A stretch of DNA of 64,000 nt from Capnocytophaga ochracea DSM 7271 (GTDB taxonomy: Bacteria; Bacteroidota; Bacteroidia; Flavobacteriales; Flavobacteriaceae), in NCBI RefSeq assembly GCF_000023285.1, contig NC_013162.1, forward strand, positions 2,421,001-2,485,000. Reading direction: 5' to 3'. Positions 42,729-52,761 of this stretch are shown here, one piece after another. A program made the translations under genes and the position numbers. Below the pieces are notes generated by a model. That model was not told where the DNA came from. It did not search any database and worked only from the letters and a program-made list of their open reading frames with translations. The number at the start of each line of letters is the position of its first letter. Within the stretch, counting starts at the first letter, position 1.

Positions 42729-43520
42729 ATGATAAACAAAGAAGATAATTTCTTTCTCTTAGCGGGACCTTGTGCCATAGAAGGAGAGGATATGGCGATG
42801 AAAATTGCTGAACATATAGTGAATATCACTCATAAACTGAATATATCCTACATTTTTAAAGGGAGTTTTAAGAAAGCCAATAGGAGTCGCGTAGATTCGT
42901 TTACGGGCATAGGCGATGAAAAGGCACTAAAAATACTCCAAAAAGTAGGGCAAACCTTTAATGTTCCTACTGTTACTGATATTCATCAGGTGAGCGATGC
43001 GGCGATGGCTGCCGAATATGTAGATGTACTGCAAATACCAGCTTTCTTGGTGCGCCAGACTGATTTGGTGGTGGCAGCAGCCGAAACGGGCAAGGTAGTG
43101 AACCTGAAAAAAGGTCAGTTTATGAGTCCTGAGAGTATGCAATTTGCCGTGCAAAAAGTATTTGATAGTGGCAATGAAAAAGCGTTGATAACTGACCGTG
43201 GCACGATGTTCGGTTATCAAGACTTGATAGTAGATTTTCGCGGAATTCCGACGATGCGCAAGTTTGCTCCCGTAGTAATGGACGTTACGCACTCGCTACA
43301 ACAACCTAACCAAAGTAGTGGGGTAACAGGCGGTCGCCCAGATATGATTGAAACCATTGCCCGCGCTGCTATTGTGAACAATGCTGATGGACTTTTTATC
43401 GAAACCCATTTTGACCCTGCTAATGCCAAAAGTGATGGGGCAAATATGCTACATCTCGACCTCCTTGAAGGTCTTTTAACGCGTTTGGTTGCCATTCGCA
43501 AAACAATTAACGAATTTTAA
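42729..43520 (+). CDS. kdsA: 3-deoxy-8-phosphooctulonate synthase (KDO-8-P synthase)
   Basis: Condenses arabinose-5-phosphate and PEP for the KDO of lipid A-core. 263 residues. FLLAGPCAIEGEDMAMKIAEHI, FKGSFKKANRSRVDSFTG, TDIHQVSDAA and DVTHSLQQPN are family signatures. Its stop overlaps the ATG of cca by one base (TAATG). Confidence 0.96.
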   Translation: MINKEDNFFLLAGPCAIEGEDMAMKIAEHIVNITHKLNISYIFKGSFKKANRSRVDSFTGIGDEKALKILQKVGQTFNVPTVTDIHQVSDAAMAAEYVDVLQIPAFLVRQTDLVVAAAETGKVVNLKKGQFMSPESMQFAVQKVFDSGNEKALITDRGTMFGYQDLIVDFRGIPTMRKFAPVVMDVTHSLQQPNQSSGVTGGRPDMIETIARAAIVNNADGLFIETHFDPANAKSDGANMLHLDLLEGLLTRLVAIRKTINEF

Positions 43521-44929
43521 TGAACTATACTGAAGCGCTTTCTAATCCTATTTTTAAACTCATAAGCGATATTTCAGCTGAGATATCGCTTGAAAGTTAC
43601 GTGATTGGGGGCTTTGTACGCGATTATTTATTAGAGAAAAAACTTCCCAAAGACATCGATGTAGTATCAATCGGTAGTGGTATTTCGTTGGCTGAAAAAG
43701 TAGCTGAGCGATTGCCTAATGCTCCTAAAGTATCGATATTTAAAAACTTTGGTACAGCAATGATTAAAGCCGATGGCTTGGATATTGAGTTTGTAGGGGC
43801 ACGCCGTGAAAGTTATGAGGCAAACTCACGCAAGCCTTATGTAGAGAGTGGCACGCTACAAGACGACCAAAATCGTAGGGATTTCACTATCAACGCAATG
43901 GCTTTCTCTCTGAACAGAGACACTTTTGGCGAGCTTATCGACCCTTTTGACGGCTTAGGCGACTTAAAACGAAAGCTCATTCGTACCCCCTTAGACCCTG
44001 ATATTACTTATTCAGACGACCCTTTGCGTATGATGCGTGCTATTAGGTTTGCTACCCAACTGAACTTTAAGATTGAAAAGCAGTCGCTAAAAGCTATTAC
44101 TGATAATAAGGAACGGCTAAAAATCATCTCGAGCGAGCGTATTGTAGAGGAACTGAACAAGATACTCGCTTCGCCTAAACCTTCTATTGGACTGAAATTG
44201 CTGTACGAAACGGGCTTGTTGCACTATATCCTCCCAGAACTCATTGCCTTGCAAGGGGTGGAGGAACACGACGGACAACGCCATAAAGATAACTTTTGGC
44301 ATACCTTAGAAGTGGTGGATAATATATCAGAAAACACCGATAACCTCTGGTTACGTTGGGCAGCACTCTTACACGACATTGGCAAAGCACCTACCAAACG
44401 CTTCGACAAGAAGATAGGTTGGACATTTCACGGACACGAGTTTGTGGGGAGCAAGATGGTATATCACCTCTTCAAACGTTTGAGAATGCCTCTGAACGAC
44501 AAGATGAAATACGTGCAGAAAATCGTAAAGATGAGTTCGCGCCCTATTATCATCGCTGATGATATCGTTACTGATTCGGCTGTACGCCGTTTGGTATTTG
44601 ATGCTGGAGAGGAGTTTGAAGACCTAATGACCCTCTGCGAAGCTGATATTACTACTAAAAACCCTAAGAAATTCAAAAAATATCACGACAATTTCCAGAT
44701 AGTACGCCAAAAGGTAGTGGAAGTAGAAGAGAAAGACCACATTCGCAATTTCCAACCTCCGGTAAGTGGTGAAGAGATAATGCAGACGTTCAACTTACCT
44801 CCTTCACAACCGGTAGGAATGCTAAAAGAAGCGATAAAAGAAGCGATTTTAGAAGGTAAAATCCCCAATGAATACGAGGCTGCCAAAGCCTTTATGATGG
44901 AGAAAGCAAAGAAGATGAAATTGATTTAG
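43520..44929 (+). CDS. cca: CCA tRNA nucleotidyltransferase with HD domain
   Basis: Adds or repairs the 3' CCA of tRNAs. 469 residues. Nucleotidyltransferase motif GGFVRD at 30-35 with catalytic Asp45 and Asp47 (KDIDVV), RRDFTINAMA, an RNA-binding middle, and an HD phosphohydrolase domain (WAALLHDIGKAPTK). Translationally coupled to kdsA by a one-base overlap. The HD part distinguishes it from CCA-only forms; whether poly(A) polymerase activity is present cannot be read. Confidence 0.93.
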   Translation: MNYTEALSNPIFKLISDISAEISLESYVIGGFVRDYLLEKKLPKDIDVVSIGSGISLAEKVAERLPNAPKVSIFKNFGTAMIKADGLDIEFVGARRESYEANSRKPYVESGTLQDDQNRRDFTINAMAFSLNRDTFGELIDPFDGLGDLKRKLIRTPLDPDITYSDDPLRMMRAIRFATQLNFKIEKQSLKAITDNKERLKIISSERIVEELNKILASPKPSIGLKLLYETGLLHYILPELIALQGVEEHDGQRHKDNFWHTLEVVDNISENTDNLWLRWAALLHDIGKAPTKRFDKKIGWTFHGHEFVGSKMVYHLFKRLRMPLNDKMKYVQKIVKMSSRPIIIADDIVTDSAVRRLVFDAGEEFEDLMTLCEADITTKNPKKFKKYHDNFQIVRQKVVEVEEKDHIRNFQPPVSGEEIMQTFNLPPSQPVGMLKEAIKEAILEGKIPNEYEAAKAFMMEKAKKMKLI

Positions 44930-44932
44930 AGG

Positions 44933-45006
44933 TACGAGGTGCGAGGTGCGAGGTGCGAGCCGCACAGGCAGTGTGAGTCGCACAGGCAGTGTGAGCCAGA
45001 CAGGCA
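44933..45006 (-). repeat. Tandem hairpin cores, locus 6, with 7-bp repeat
   Basis: GAGGTGC-type 7-bp tandem (44933-44955) passes into three cores 18 bp apart: GTGCG-AGC-CGCAC, GTGTG-AGT-CGCAC and GTGTG-AGC-CAGAC, each followed by AGGCA. No 11-mers. It sits between cca and the next start. Confidence 0.8.
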
Positions 45007-45018
45007 ATTAATTTAGTA

Positions 45019-45798
45019 ATGAGATTATGGTTTTTCATATTATTGCTGATGAGTCCGCTTTTGATGAGGGGGCAAGAAATGACGCGTATCAGAGGAAAGA
45101 TATTCTACAACAATGCGCCTTTGGAAGGGGTGCATATTCAAAACATAGACAACCAGCACTATACTACTACCGATGCTGAGGGGTCTTTTTCGATAGACGC
45201 TACCAAAGGACAGAGCTTAAAAGCTACGTATGTAGGCAAGAAAACACTTTACCACAGCCTTACACAAGTGGATTTACAGCGACTGGTTGTTTTAAAAATG
45301 GCTGATATTACCATTGCATTAGAAGAAGTGAGTGTTACTGAAAAACCTAAGATTACTGCTCAGAGTTTGGGTATTTTACAACATACTCCAAAAGAACGCA
45401 CTTGGGAAGAGAAACGGAAGTACGCTAATACAGATATTCTTCAAATAGACAAATTCTCCCTCTACAAACTACTAGTAGGAAATGTGAGTTTTAATTTCAA
45501 TGCAATTATCAACCACCTGAACGGAAAGGCAAAGATTATAAAGCAACAAGTTATCAATGAAAAGAACCTAAGGGTGGCACATTACATCGTAAATGAGATG
45601 GGCAACTACCTCAAAAATGAACATCACCTAACGGAAGAAGAAATAGGCACCTTAGCTTTCTATGTAATGGAAAAACCCGAAGCACATCGGCTTGTAGAGC
45701 GAAAAGACAACAAGCAATTAGAATTTATGTTATACGAATGGTGGAATGAATTAACTAATTTACAGAAAGAAGAAACAAAAAAAAATGTTAATAATTAA
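45019..45798 (+). CDS. Secreted protein with carboxypeptidase-regulatory-like domain
   Basis: 259 residues. Signal peptide about 1-18 (LLMRGQ), then a CarboxypepD_reg-like beta sandwich (about 22-105: IRGKIFYNNAPLEGVHIQNIDNQHYTTTDAEGSFSI), then a helical, charged part without a recognised domain. Such proteins are common in Bacteroidota envelopes; the function is unknown. ATG follows the repeat patch closely; I see no promoter match within it. Confidence 0.8.
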   Translation: MRLWFFILLLMSPLLMRGQEMTRIRGKIFYNNAPLEGVHIQNIDNQHYTTTDAEGSFSIDATKGQSLKATYVGKKTLYHSLTQVDLQRLVVLKMADITIALEEVSVTEKPKITAQSLGILQHTPKERTWEEKRKYANTDILQIDKFSLYKLLVGNVSFNFNAIINHLNGKAKIIKQQVINEKNLRVAHYIVNEMGNYLKNEHHLTEEEIGTLAFYVMEKPEAHRLVERKDNKQLEFMLYEWWNELTNLQKEETKKNVNN

Positions 45799-45828
45799 TT
45801 GTTATTTAATAATTAATTTGTACCTTTG
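45798..45828 (+). promoter_or_regulatory. Promoter for the phosphosugar mutase gene
   Basis: ATTG (45798-45801), 19 nt, TAccTTTG (45821-45828). The -7 box overlaps the first codons of the longest open frame (45826), so translation should start at the downstream ATG 45892. Confidence 0.7.
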
Positions 45829-45891
45829 CTAACGAAAAACAACGCTGATAAAATATATAACAAGAGTCAGCCTCTATATAAAATTAATTTT

Positions 45892-47598
45892 ATGAAAAGT
45901 ATTGAAACAGCAAAAATGTGGCTTTCTGACACTTTTGATGCAGAAACCCGCAACAAGGTTCAAGCCCTCATCGACGGAAATCCCGATGAGCTCAACGAAG
46001 CCTTTCACAAGAACTTAGAGTTCGGTACTGGTGGTATGCGTGGTATTATGGGAATTGGTACTAACCGAATCAACAAATACACGTTAGGCAAAAACACCCA
46101 AGGATTGAGCAACTACCTCAAAAAATGCTTCCCTAACCAAGAGATTAAAGTGGCTATCGCTCACGACTGTCGCAACAACTCTAAGAAGTTTGCCAAAATA
46201 GTAGCCGATGTGTTTGCGGCTAATGGCATAAAAGTATTCCTCTTCTCTGACCTCCGTCCTACCCCAGAGCTTTCGTTTACAGTACGCTACTTAGGCTGTC
46301 AAGCGGGTATCGTGCTTACCGCCTCTCACAACCCCCCAGAATACAACGGTTATAAAGTGTATTGGGAAGACGGCGGACAAACCGTACCGCCCGAAGACGG
46401 TGATATTATGAAAGCTATTGAAGCAATTGACTTCAAAGACATCAAATTCAACGCCGATGAGAGTCTTATTCACTACATCGACAAAGAACTTGACAATGCT
46501 TTTGCCGAAGCATCTATCAAACACGGAGACTTCAATGCTCCTGAGAAAGACAAGCTAAAAATTGTATTTACTTCTTTGCACGGAACGTCTATCACTATGG
46601 TTCCCGATGTGCTCAAACGCGCTGGCTTTACCAATGTACACATCGTAGAGGAACAAGCTGTACCTGATGGTAATTTTCCTACCGTAAAATCACCTAACCC
46701 CGAAGAGCCCGAAGCTCTTACGTTGGCACTCAAAAAAGCAGACGAAATAGGAGCTGATATCGTAATAGGTACCGACCCCGATTGTGACCGAATAGGTATA
46801 GCCGTTCGCGACCTTCACGGCAAAATGGTGCTACTTAACGGTAACCAAACAATGGTAATGATGACCGACTTTCTCTTGGCACAACAAAGCAAAAGAGGCT
46901 TTAAAGGCAACGAGTTTGTAGCTTCTACTATTGTTTCAACTCCTATGGTTCACGCAATTGCTAATGCATACAAAGTGCAATATAAAGAAGGACTCACAGG
47001 CTTTAAATGGATTGCCAAAATGATTAAAGATTTCTCTAAGCTTACTTTCATAGGCGGTGGAGAGGAAAGCTTCGGTTATATGGTTGGTGATTTCGTACGC
47101 GATAAAGATGCCGTAACTGCGACCCTATTGGCTTGTGAGATTGCTGCATTTGCTAAAGCTAAAGGCAGTTCGTTCTACAAAGAATTGCTACACGCTTATA
47201 CCAAATACGGATTCTACAAAGAGTACCTCATTTCCTTAGTGAAAAAAGGCATTTCGGGCTCAGAAGAGATTGCTAAGATGATGAAAGACTTGCGCGAAAA
47301 TCCGTTGAAGGAAATTAACGGAGAAAAAGTAACGCTAATTTGCGATTACCAATCGTCTAAGGCATTCCACCCACTTACTGGCAAAGTAGAAGATATAGAC
47401 GTTCCTAAATCGAATGTACTCATCTACCACACCGATAAAGGCACTCGTGTGGCAGCGCGCCCCAGCGGTACAGAGCCTAAGATTAAGTTTTATTTCAGTG
47501 TAAATACATCTTTGAGCAGTGTAGACGCTTTTGAAGCAACTCAAAAGGTTTTGGATAGCAAAATCCAAAAGATAGTAGAAGAGTTGAAGCTAAAATAG
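45892..47598 (+). CDS. Phosphosugar mutase (phosphoglucomutase/phosphomannomutase type)
   Basis: 568 residues from ATG 45892. Alpha-D-phosphohexomutase fold: phosphoserine loop TASHNPPEYNGYK with Ser145, metal loop GTDPDCDR (Asp295, Asp297, Asp299), sugar loop GGGEESFGY and phosphate loop RPSGTEPKIKFY. The length fits the PGM2-like branch seen in Firmicutes and Bacteroidota; glucose-, mannose- and deoxyribose-phosphate are all possible substrates. The upstream ATG at 45826 was rejected because the promoter lies over it. Confidence 0.92.
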   Translation: MKSIETAKMWLSDTFDAETRNKVQALIDGNPDELNEAFHKNLEFGTGGMRGIMGIGTNRINKYTLGKNTQGLSNYLKKCFPNQEIKVAIAHDCRNNSKKFAKIVADVFAANGIKVFLFSDLRPTPELSFTVRYLGCQAGIVLTASHNPPEYNGYKVYWEDGGQTVPPEDGDIMKAIEAIDFKDIKFNADESLIHYIDKELDNAFAEASIKHGDFNAPEKDKLKIVFTSLHGTSITMVPDVLKRAGFTNVHIVEEQAVPDGNFPTVKSPNPEEPEALTLALKKADEIGADIVIGTDPDCDRIGIAVRDLHGKMVLLNGNQTMVMMTDFLLAQQSKRGFKGNEFVASTIVSTPMVHAIANAYKVQYKEGLTGFKWIAKMIKDFSKLTFIGGGEESFGYMVGDFVRDKDAVTATLLACEIAAFAKAKGSSFYKELLHAYTKYGFYKEYLISLVKKGISGSEEIAKMMKDLRENPLKEINGEKVTLICDYQSSKAFHPLTGKVEDIDVPKSNVLIYHTDKGTRVAARPSGTEPKIKFYFSVNTSLSSVDAFEATQKVLDSKIQKIVEELKLK

Positions 47599-47639
47599 TG
47601 AACCACTCTATATACTCTATATAGAGTCTGCAAATAGAC

Positions 47640-47682
47640 AGTACCTCTGCATTCAACAATTGAATGTAGAGGTACTTTTTTT
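47640..47682 (+). terminator. Terminator after the phosphosugar mutase
   Basis: Stem AGTACCTCTGCATTCAA with its complement (one G-T pair), loop CAA, then T7. Confidence 0.85.
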
Positions 47683-47694
47683 GAGAAAGAAATA

Positions 47695-47740
47695 TATAAA
47701 AACAGAAAACAGAGCCCCTTTTACAAGGAACTCCGTTTTC
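47695..47740 (-). terminator. Terminator after susD
   Basis: Fourteen-bp stem with three G-T pairs (47705-47718 with 47727-47740), read on the minus strand and followed by a T-rich run. Confidence 0.65.
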
Positions 47741-47769
47741 ATCTTCAATAAAGCTAAAAATCTTTATCT

Positions 47770-49356
47770 TTATTTGTAACCAGGGGTTTGAGTAACGAGT
47801 GTATCTCTGCTGATAATATCAGAATTGATAGGCCAAAGTAGCTTATGTGCTTCTGTATTTTGGTTCAGTATAGGCTCTACATTGCCTGCCACTGTACCAT
47901 AACTTGCCTCTTTTGAAAATACAAGAGGTTTACCAGAGGCATCTTGTAGACGGCGAACATCAAACCAGCGTTTAGATTCGGCTACAAACTCTTTATCACG
48001 TTCTTTCAAGATAGCTAACTCACCATCAGCAAAGTTAGTATGTGTATACGCATTAGCTGAAGTATAATTTGAACCATAAGCCCTCTGTCTAATTTGGTTG
48101 ATATAAGTAGAGGGGTCAGAGCCTTGCTTATTAGCTATCTCAGCATACATCAACAGTACATCGGCATAGCGGTATACAGGTATATCATCAGAGAAAACAC
48201 GAGTGTTCGCTGAGTTTATAAAGCCTATATATTTGATGAGAGCTATCCCTCTCCCTTGTGTTTTAGCTGCATTAGAGTAGAACGATAGGAATGTAGTAGC
48301 TCTACGGGTATCAGTAGCATCAAAAGCCTGAAACAATTCAAATTTATACTCATTGAATAAGAACCCTGACTGAATCTTCAAGGGGTCGTTATTAGGAAAA
48401 GCTTTCCCAGTTTCATCGTATTTATTGATAAAATTGGGCGGGTAATACATAAATGAGTTGAACGGAGTACTTGCTTCATTTTCTAAAAAAGCCATTGCAA
48501 ATATAATCTCATTATTTTGCTTTTTATTGTAAGCAAATACATCAGCATAGTTAGGCAAAAGGCTAAATTTACCTGAACTAGCTACCTTGTCTAATGCTTC
48601 TTTTGCAGTGTCTAAATCAGATGCAGAAGGAACTTGGTCACCGGTAGTGACTTTGGCTGACCAAAGATAAATCTCAGCTTTCAGCATTAAGGTGGCATAA
48701 TATGACCAATGTATTCTATCAAAATTATTCACTCTGTTAGAATCTGTAAAATATTTTTCAGAGTTATTAATATCGGTCTTTATGAAATCTAAAGTAGCTT
48801 TTGGAGTACTGCGAGGCGTAAATAATTCTTTACCACTACTAGGTGTCTTGTCTAATATTTCAGTTCCAGTTTTAATGGGTACACCCCCATAGGTTCTGTA
48901 AAGCCAAAAATAGTACCACGCACGCATTCCATACATTTGCCCTAAATAATAATTCTTATTGGTTTCAGTTAAATAATTGGCTTCTAGAATATTCTTAATA
49001 GCATTGTTAATATTAAAAATCTTTCCATAAAAGTCAAACCAAGAACTATTGTTAGGATTTTGAGCAGAAAAGTTCTGTATTTTTATATCCGAATAATATA
49101 TATTCTGCTCTAATGATGATGTACCACCGGGCACCATAGTACCTCCACGTGCTTCACCCATTATCCAATAGTTAAAATCATTGCTTCTAAATTGGTTATG
49201 TACTCCCTCGATAGCCCCTACTATTTGGGCTTCATTTTTCCAGAAGTTACCACTACCGTTATAGTCCTTTGGAACAAGGTCTAAATCATTACAAGAGACT
49301 GTAAACAATAGTCCTGCGATAATTGTTATATATTTTAAAACTTTCATATGTTGCAT
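47770..49356 (-). CDS. SusD/RagB-family nutrient-binding lipoprotein (likely NanU-like)
   Basis: 528 residues. Lipoprotein signal with Cys in FTVSCND. SusD fold: early YNGSGNFWKNEAQIVGAIEGVHNQF, tetratricopeptide-like helices, and the C-terminal RWFDVRRL and YADVLLMYAEI. SusD proteins sit on the barrel of SusC and bind the incoming glycan. The gene starts three bases after the SusC stop and belongs to the sialic-acid locus, so free or bound sialic acid is the likely ligand (context inference). A second ATG three codons on (49347, MKVLKY) could be the true start. Confidence 0.9.
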   Translation of the reverse strand: MQHMKVLKYITIIAGLLFTVSCNDLDLVPKDYNGSGNFWKNEAQIVGAIEGVHNQFRSNDFNYWIMGEARGGTMVPGGTSSLEQNIYYSDIKIQNFSAQNPNNSSWFDFYGKIFNINNAIKNILEANYLTETNKNYYLGQMYGMRAWYYFWLYRTYGGVPIKTGTEILDKTPSSGKELFTPRSTPKATLDFIKTDINNSEKYFTDSNRVNNFDRIHWSYYATLMLKAEIYLWSAKVTTGDQVPSASDLDTAKEALDKVASSGKFSLLPNYADVFAYNKKQNNEIIFAMAFLENEASTPFNSFMYYPPNFINKYDETGKAFPNNDPLKIQSGFLFNEYKFELFQAFDATDTRRATTFLSFYSNAAKTQGRGIALIKYIGFINSANTRVFSDDIPVYRYADVLLMYAEIANKQGSDPSTYINQIRQRAYGSNYTSANAYTHTNFADGELAILKERDKEFVAESKRWFDVRRLQDASGKPLVFSKEASYGTVAGNVEPILNQNTEAHKLLWPINSDIISRDTLVTQTPGYK

Positions 49357-49359
49357 TTT

Positions 49360-52300
49360 TTAAAAGGTTAGATTCAATCCTAAGATAATAGTCCTTGGCA
49401 ATGGATAGCCTGAGTTTGATTGCCCTAAAGCCTCAGGAGAGTAAGTTTCGGCTTTAGTAAGGTAACCTAAGTTTTGACCTATCAAAGATAGTTCTAAATT
49501 ATCAAGTCCCATTTTACTCACTATATCTTTTTGGAAATTATAGCTAAGAGCTATCTCACGGAAGGCTAAGTAACTTCCTTCATAAATAAACATTGTTGAA
49601 CTGCGGTAGTAATTACGTTTACCAAGCTGGTCAGCCCAATAATATTTAGGATATTTAGCAGTAGGGTTATCAGGTGTCCAAGTATCATTTACCTGTTTAA
49701 CAGTGTTAAAAGTACCTTGCATATTACCTAAGTACCAAGGTAATGAGTTACCTATTGAGATACGCTGTTTAAAGTTGAGCGCATAGTCCATACGGGCAGA
49801 GAGTCGGATATTTTTATAACTTAAGGTAGTATTGATACCTCCTGTCCATTTAGGGTAAATATTACCAGCTTTCACTAAATCATAATTATCAATTTTACCA
49901 TCTCCATTCACATCTCTCCAAATTACATCTCCAGGCTGGATAGGAAGTCCTTTTTCTTTTTCAGCATCGCTTAGTCTTGCCCAAGCGGCAGGTCCGTATA
50001 GTTTTTTAGATCCGGTTTCATCAACCAAATTATCAGCCAAGCGTTTTACTTGTTCTTCATTTTGGTATATACCTAACGCTTCGTGAGCATACATATCACC
50101 AGGCTCTTGTCCTTCTTGATAACCTCCTACCCATTCTTTTTCACCTGTGGTAGGATTATAGACCTCAATAGCATCTTGCCTATTATTAGGGTAACCGTTA
50201 TGAGGTAGTTTTACTACCGTATTTTTGTTATAAGCAGCATTTATCGCTAAACTCCAATGCAAATCATTCTTATCAATAATCCGGAAGTTGGTTTCTATCT
50301 CTACTCCTCTGTTTCTGAAAGACCCATTATTAGTATTGATAGCAGAAGCTCCTGATGAGTGTGGAAGTGTCATTGACTGTATCTTATCACTTGTCAAACG
50401 ATCGTACAATGTAAAATTAGCATTGATACGGTTTTGGATAAAACCTAAATCTAATCCAACTTCAAAGGTACGCGTTTTCTCCCAACGAAGTCCTTTATTA
50501 GGAAAAGTACCTATGACATAACCTACTGCCCCATTGTACTTATTAGTGCCATAAGAACCTTGTAAGGTATAATCACCTATAAATTTATCTGGCACATTAC
50601 CATTCAAACCAAAACTGGTTCTGAGTTTTGCAAACGAAAGTACTCGTTTTATATTGTCAGGAATAAACTCTTCACGAGTAATAATCCAACCCAGAGAGGC
50701 TGCTGGGAAGTTACCCCAACGGTTATTAATCAATCGAGAATATCCATCACGGCGAATAGTAAATGAAAACAAATATTTATCAGCATAATCATAGTTTAAA
50801 CGTCCAAAATATGATTTGATTCTATTGCCATAATGATATGAATCTATTCCACGTTTACCTTCTTTATTAGAAGTCAAACCTAAGTCTTCGAATTCATCGG
50901 TAGGTGCTTCTGATCCTGAAGCACTAAGCCCACGTGTATAGCTGTCGTAATACTCATAACCTGCCATAGCATCAAAGTGATGAGATTTTATATCAAACTT
51001 GTAGTTTAAGATACTATTATAAGTTTGACGTATAGTTCTTCCAAAGCTGGCTGAAGTACTTCTAGTTCTACTCCAGTTATTAGCAGCTTTACCTGGTGAG
51101 GTTTGGTGGTCTTTATTAAAGCTTTCATAATATTCTTCATCAAACATCACTTGTCCACTCACTGTTAATGAAAGCCCTTTATACAAATCAGCCCTGAGGC
51201 TTTGTCCGAAATTAATTTTATTGGTATTATTATCACGAAGAAATATATTTTCATAAAAACGTGGATTACCGTCAGCACCACCACGTCCCATTACTATCTG
51301 TCCATTTACTTTTTCTTTTTGAGTGGGAGGAGCTGAAAGCATACGTCCAAAATAGGCATCATCTGCAGAAGTATTCACATTTTTATACCAAGTAGCATAG
51401 GCTATTGAAAAGTTGCTGGTGGAAGTAAGCCAAGGTTTTAACTTATACTCAGCATTCAAAGTACCAGTAAGTCGCTTATACCAACTCTTAATAGGCAAAC
51501 CCTCTTGGTTATAATAGCCCAAACCAGCATAATATTTTCCTTTGTCATTACCTCCTGTCATTGATAACGAATAGTCTCTTGTAAGAGCAAAAGGACGGAA
51601 AGCTGCCTTTTTGAAATCAAAATCATAAAAAATAAGTTCTTTACCCGTAATAGGGTCAGTCATCGTTTGCCATCCTTCTGAAAGAAGTTTTTGTTTTTGA
51701 GAAGGAGAAAGGCTTTCTGAGAACATAGTAGACCAATATGAATTAGCACTTTCATTAGGATTTAATACCGTATCATCGGTCATACTTTTGAAGTGTATAT
51801 TACCAGTACCGTAAGGTTGCGCACCACTTAAACTCGCTTCGTTAGTAAATCCTTTCCAATCACCTGAAGCATTTTGCCATACACGGGCACTATTACGTAC
51901 CGCTGTACGTTGCCAATAAAGATAATCACGTGCATTAAGAAACTCCACTTGGTTATTCATATAAGCAAATCCGTGCTTCAATTTTACATTCAGTGACGAA
52001 ACACCTAATCTACCTTTTTTAGTAGTTACCAATACTACCCCATTGCTAGCTCTTGCTCCATAAATAGCAGTAGCACCAGCATCTTTTAATATATCCATTG
52101 ATTCTATATCATCGGGGTTGATGTCATTCAATCCCCCTCTGATTTGTCCATCTATGATAACAAGGGGTGAGCCTGAACCATCAAGATTAGTACCTCCACG
52201 AAGTACTAAGGTAGGAGCTGCTCCTGGACTTCCTGAAGTCTGTGCTACCCTGAGTCCTGCCACTGCTCCTGAAAGGGCTTGAGCAGGGTTAGAAAAAGAA

Positions 52301-52692
52301 CCGGTTGATAATACTTCTGTTTTCACTGAAGCAATAGAACTCGTTACTTTTGCTTTCTTTTGTGTACCTCCATAAGCAGTAAGCACTACTTCTTCCAATA
52401 CATTCGCTTCTTCCTTTAACGACACATTAATAGGGCGACTACCTGTTACTCTTCTCTCTTGGGTAGTATACCCTACAAAGCTAAATACAAGAATATCACC
52501 CTCCTTTGCAGTGAGGGTATAGTTCCCTTCAAAGTCGGTCTGGGTACCGTGTGTGGTACCTTTCACAACTACAGCAGCACCTGGCAACGGCATTTCATCA
52601 GAAGAAACCGTCCCTTTCACCATTATCTCTTGTGCCCAACCTATTGTGAAGAACAACAAAAAGAATACATTAAATAAATACTTTTGCTTCAT
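49360..52692 (-). CDS. SusC/RagA TonB-linked outer-membrane transporter (likely NanO-like)
   Basis: 1110 residues. Signal peptide to about 20 (IGWAQ), CarboxypepD_reg-like domain (24-100), TonB-box region and plug (PDDIESMDILKDAGATAIYGARASNGVVLVTTKKGR about 195-230), then the barrel to residue 1110 ending NLTF. With the SusD partner it imports oligosaccharides. Its place 69 bases after nanA suggests sialic acid as in the Tannerella nan locus. Complete, no frameshift. Confidence 0.93.
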   Translation of the reverse strand: MKQKYLFNVFFLLFFTIGWAQEIMVKGTVSSDEMPLPGAAVVVKGTTHGTQTDFEGNYTLTAKEGDILVFSFVGYTTQERRVTGSRPINVSLKEEANVLEEVVLTAYGGTQKKAKVTSSIASVKTEVLSTGSFSNPAQALSGAVAGLRVAQTSGSPGAAPTLVLRGGTNLDGSGSPLVIIDGQIRGGLNDINPDDIESMDILKDAGATAIYGARASNGVVLVTTKKGRLGVSSLNVKLKHGFAYMNNQVEFLNARDYLYWQRTAVRNSARVWQNASGDWKGFTNEASLSGAQPYGTGNIHFKSMTDDTVLNPNESANSYWSTMFSESLSPSQKQKLLSEGWQTMTDPITGKELIFYDFDFKKAAFRPFALTRDYSLSMTGGNDKGKYYAGLGYYNQEGLPIKSWYKRLTGTLNAEYKLKPWLTSTSNFSIAYATWYKNVNTSADDAYFGRMLSAPPTQKEKVNGQIVMGRGGADGNPRFYENIFLRDNNTNKINFGQSLRADLYKGLSLTVSGQVMFDEEYYESFNKDHQTSPGKAANNWSRTRSTSASFGRTIRQTYNSILNYKFDIKSHHFDAMAGYEYYDSYTRGLSASGSEAPTDEFEDLGLTSNKEGKRGIDSYHYGNRIKSYFGRLNYDYADKYLFSFTIRRDGYSRLINNRWGNFPAASLGWIITREEFIPDNIKRVLSFAKLRTSFGLNGNVPDKFIGDYTLQGSYGTNKYNGAVGYVIGTFPNKGLRWEKTRTFEVGLDLGFIQNRINANFTLYDRLTSDKIQSMTLPHSSGASAINTNNGSFRNRGVEIETNFRIIDKNDLHWSLAINAAYNKNTVVKLPHNGYPNNRQDAIEVYNPTTGEKEWVGGYQEGQEPGDMYAHEALGIYQNEEQVKRLADNLVDETGSKKLYGPAAWARLSDAEKEKGLPIQPGDVIWRDVNGDGKIDNYDLVKAGNIYPKWTGGINTTLSYKNIRLSARMDYALNFKQRISIGNSLPWYLGNMQGTFNTVKQVNDTWTPDNPTAKYPKYYWADQLGKRNYYRSSTMFIYEGSYLAFREIALSYNFQKDIVSKMGLDNLELSLIGQNLGYLTKAETYSPEALGQSNSGYPLPRTIILGLNLTF

Positions 52693-52761
52693 TACTTTAA
52701 ATTTTTACTGATTGATTTTATAAATACAATGGGGTGGTAGGTTAATTACATTTTATATATA

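Noticed and set aside
45826-45891. Upstream start for the phosphosugar mutase
   Set aside because: A promoter -7 box (45821-45828) overlaps the codons of this extension, and the extra 22 residues do not resemble the family's N-terminus. ATG 45892 was chosen.
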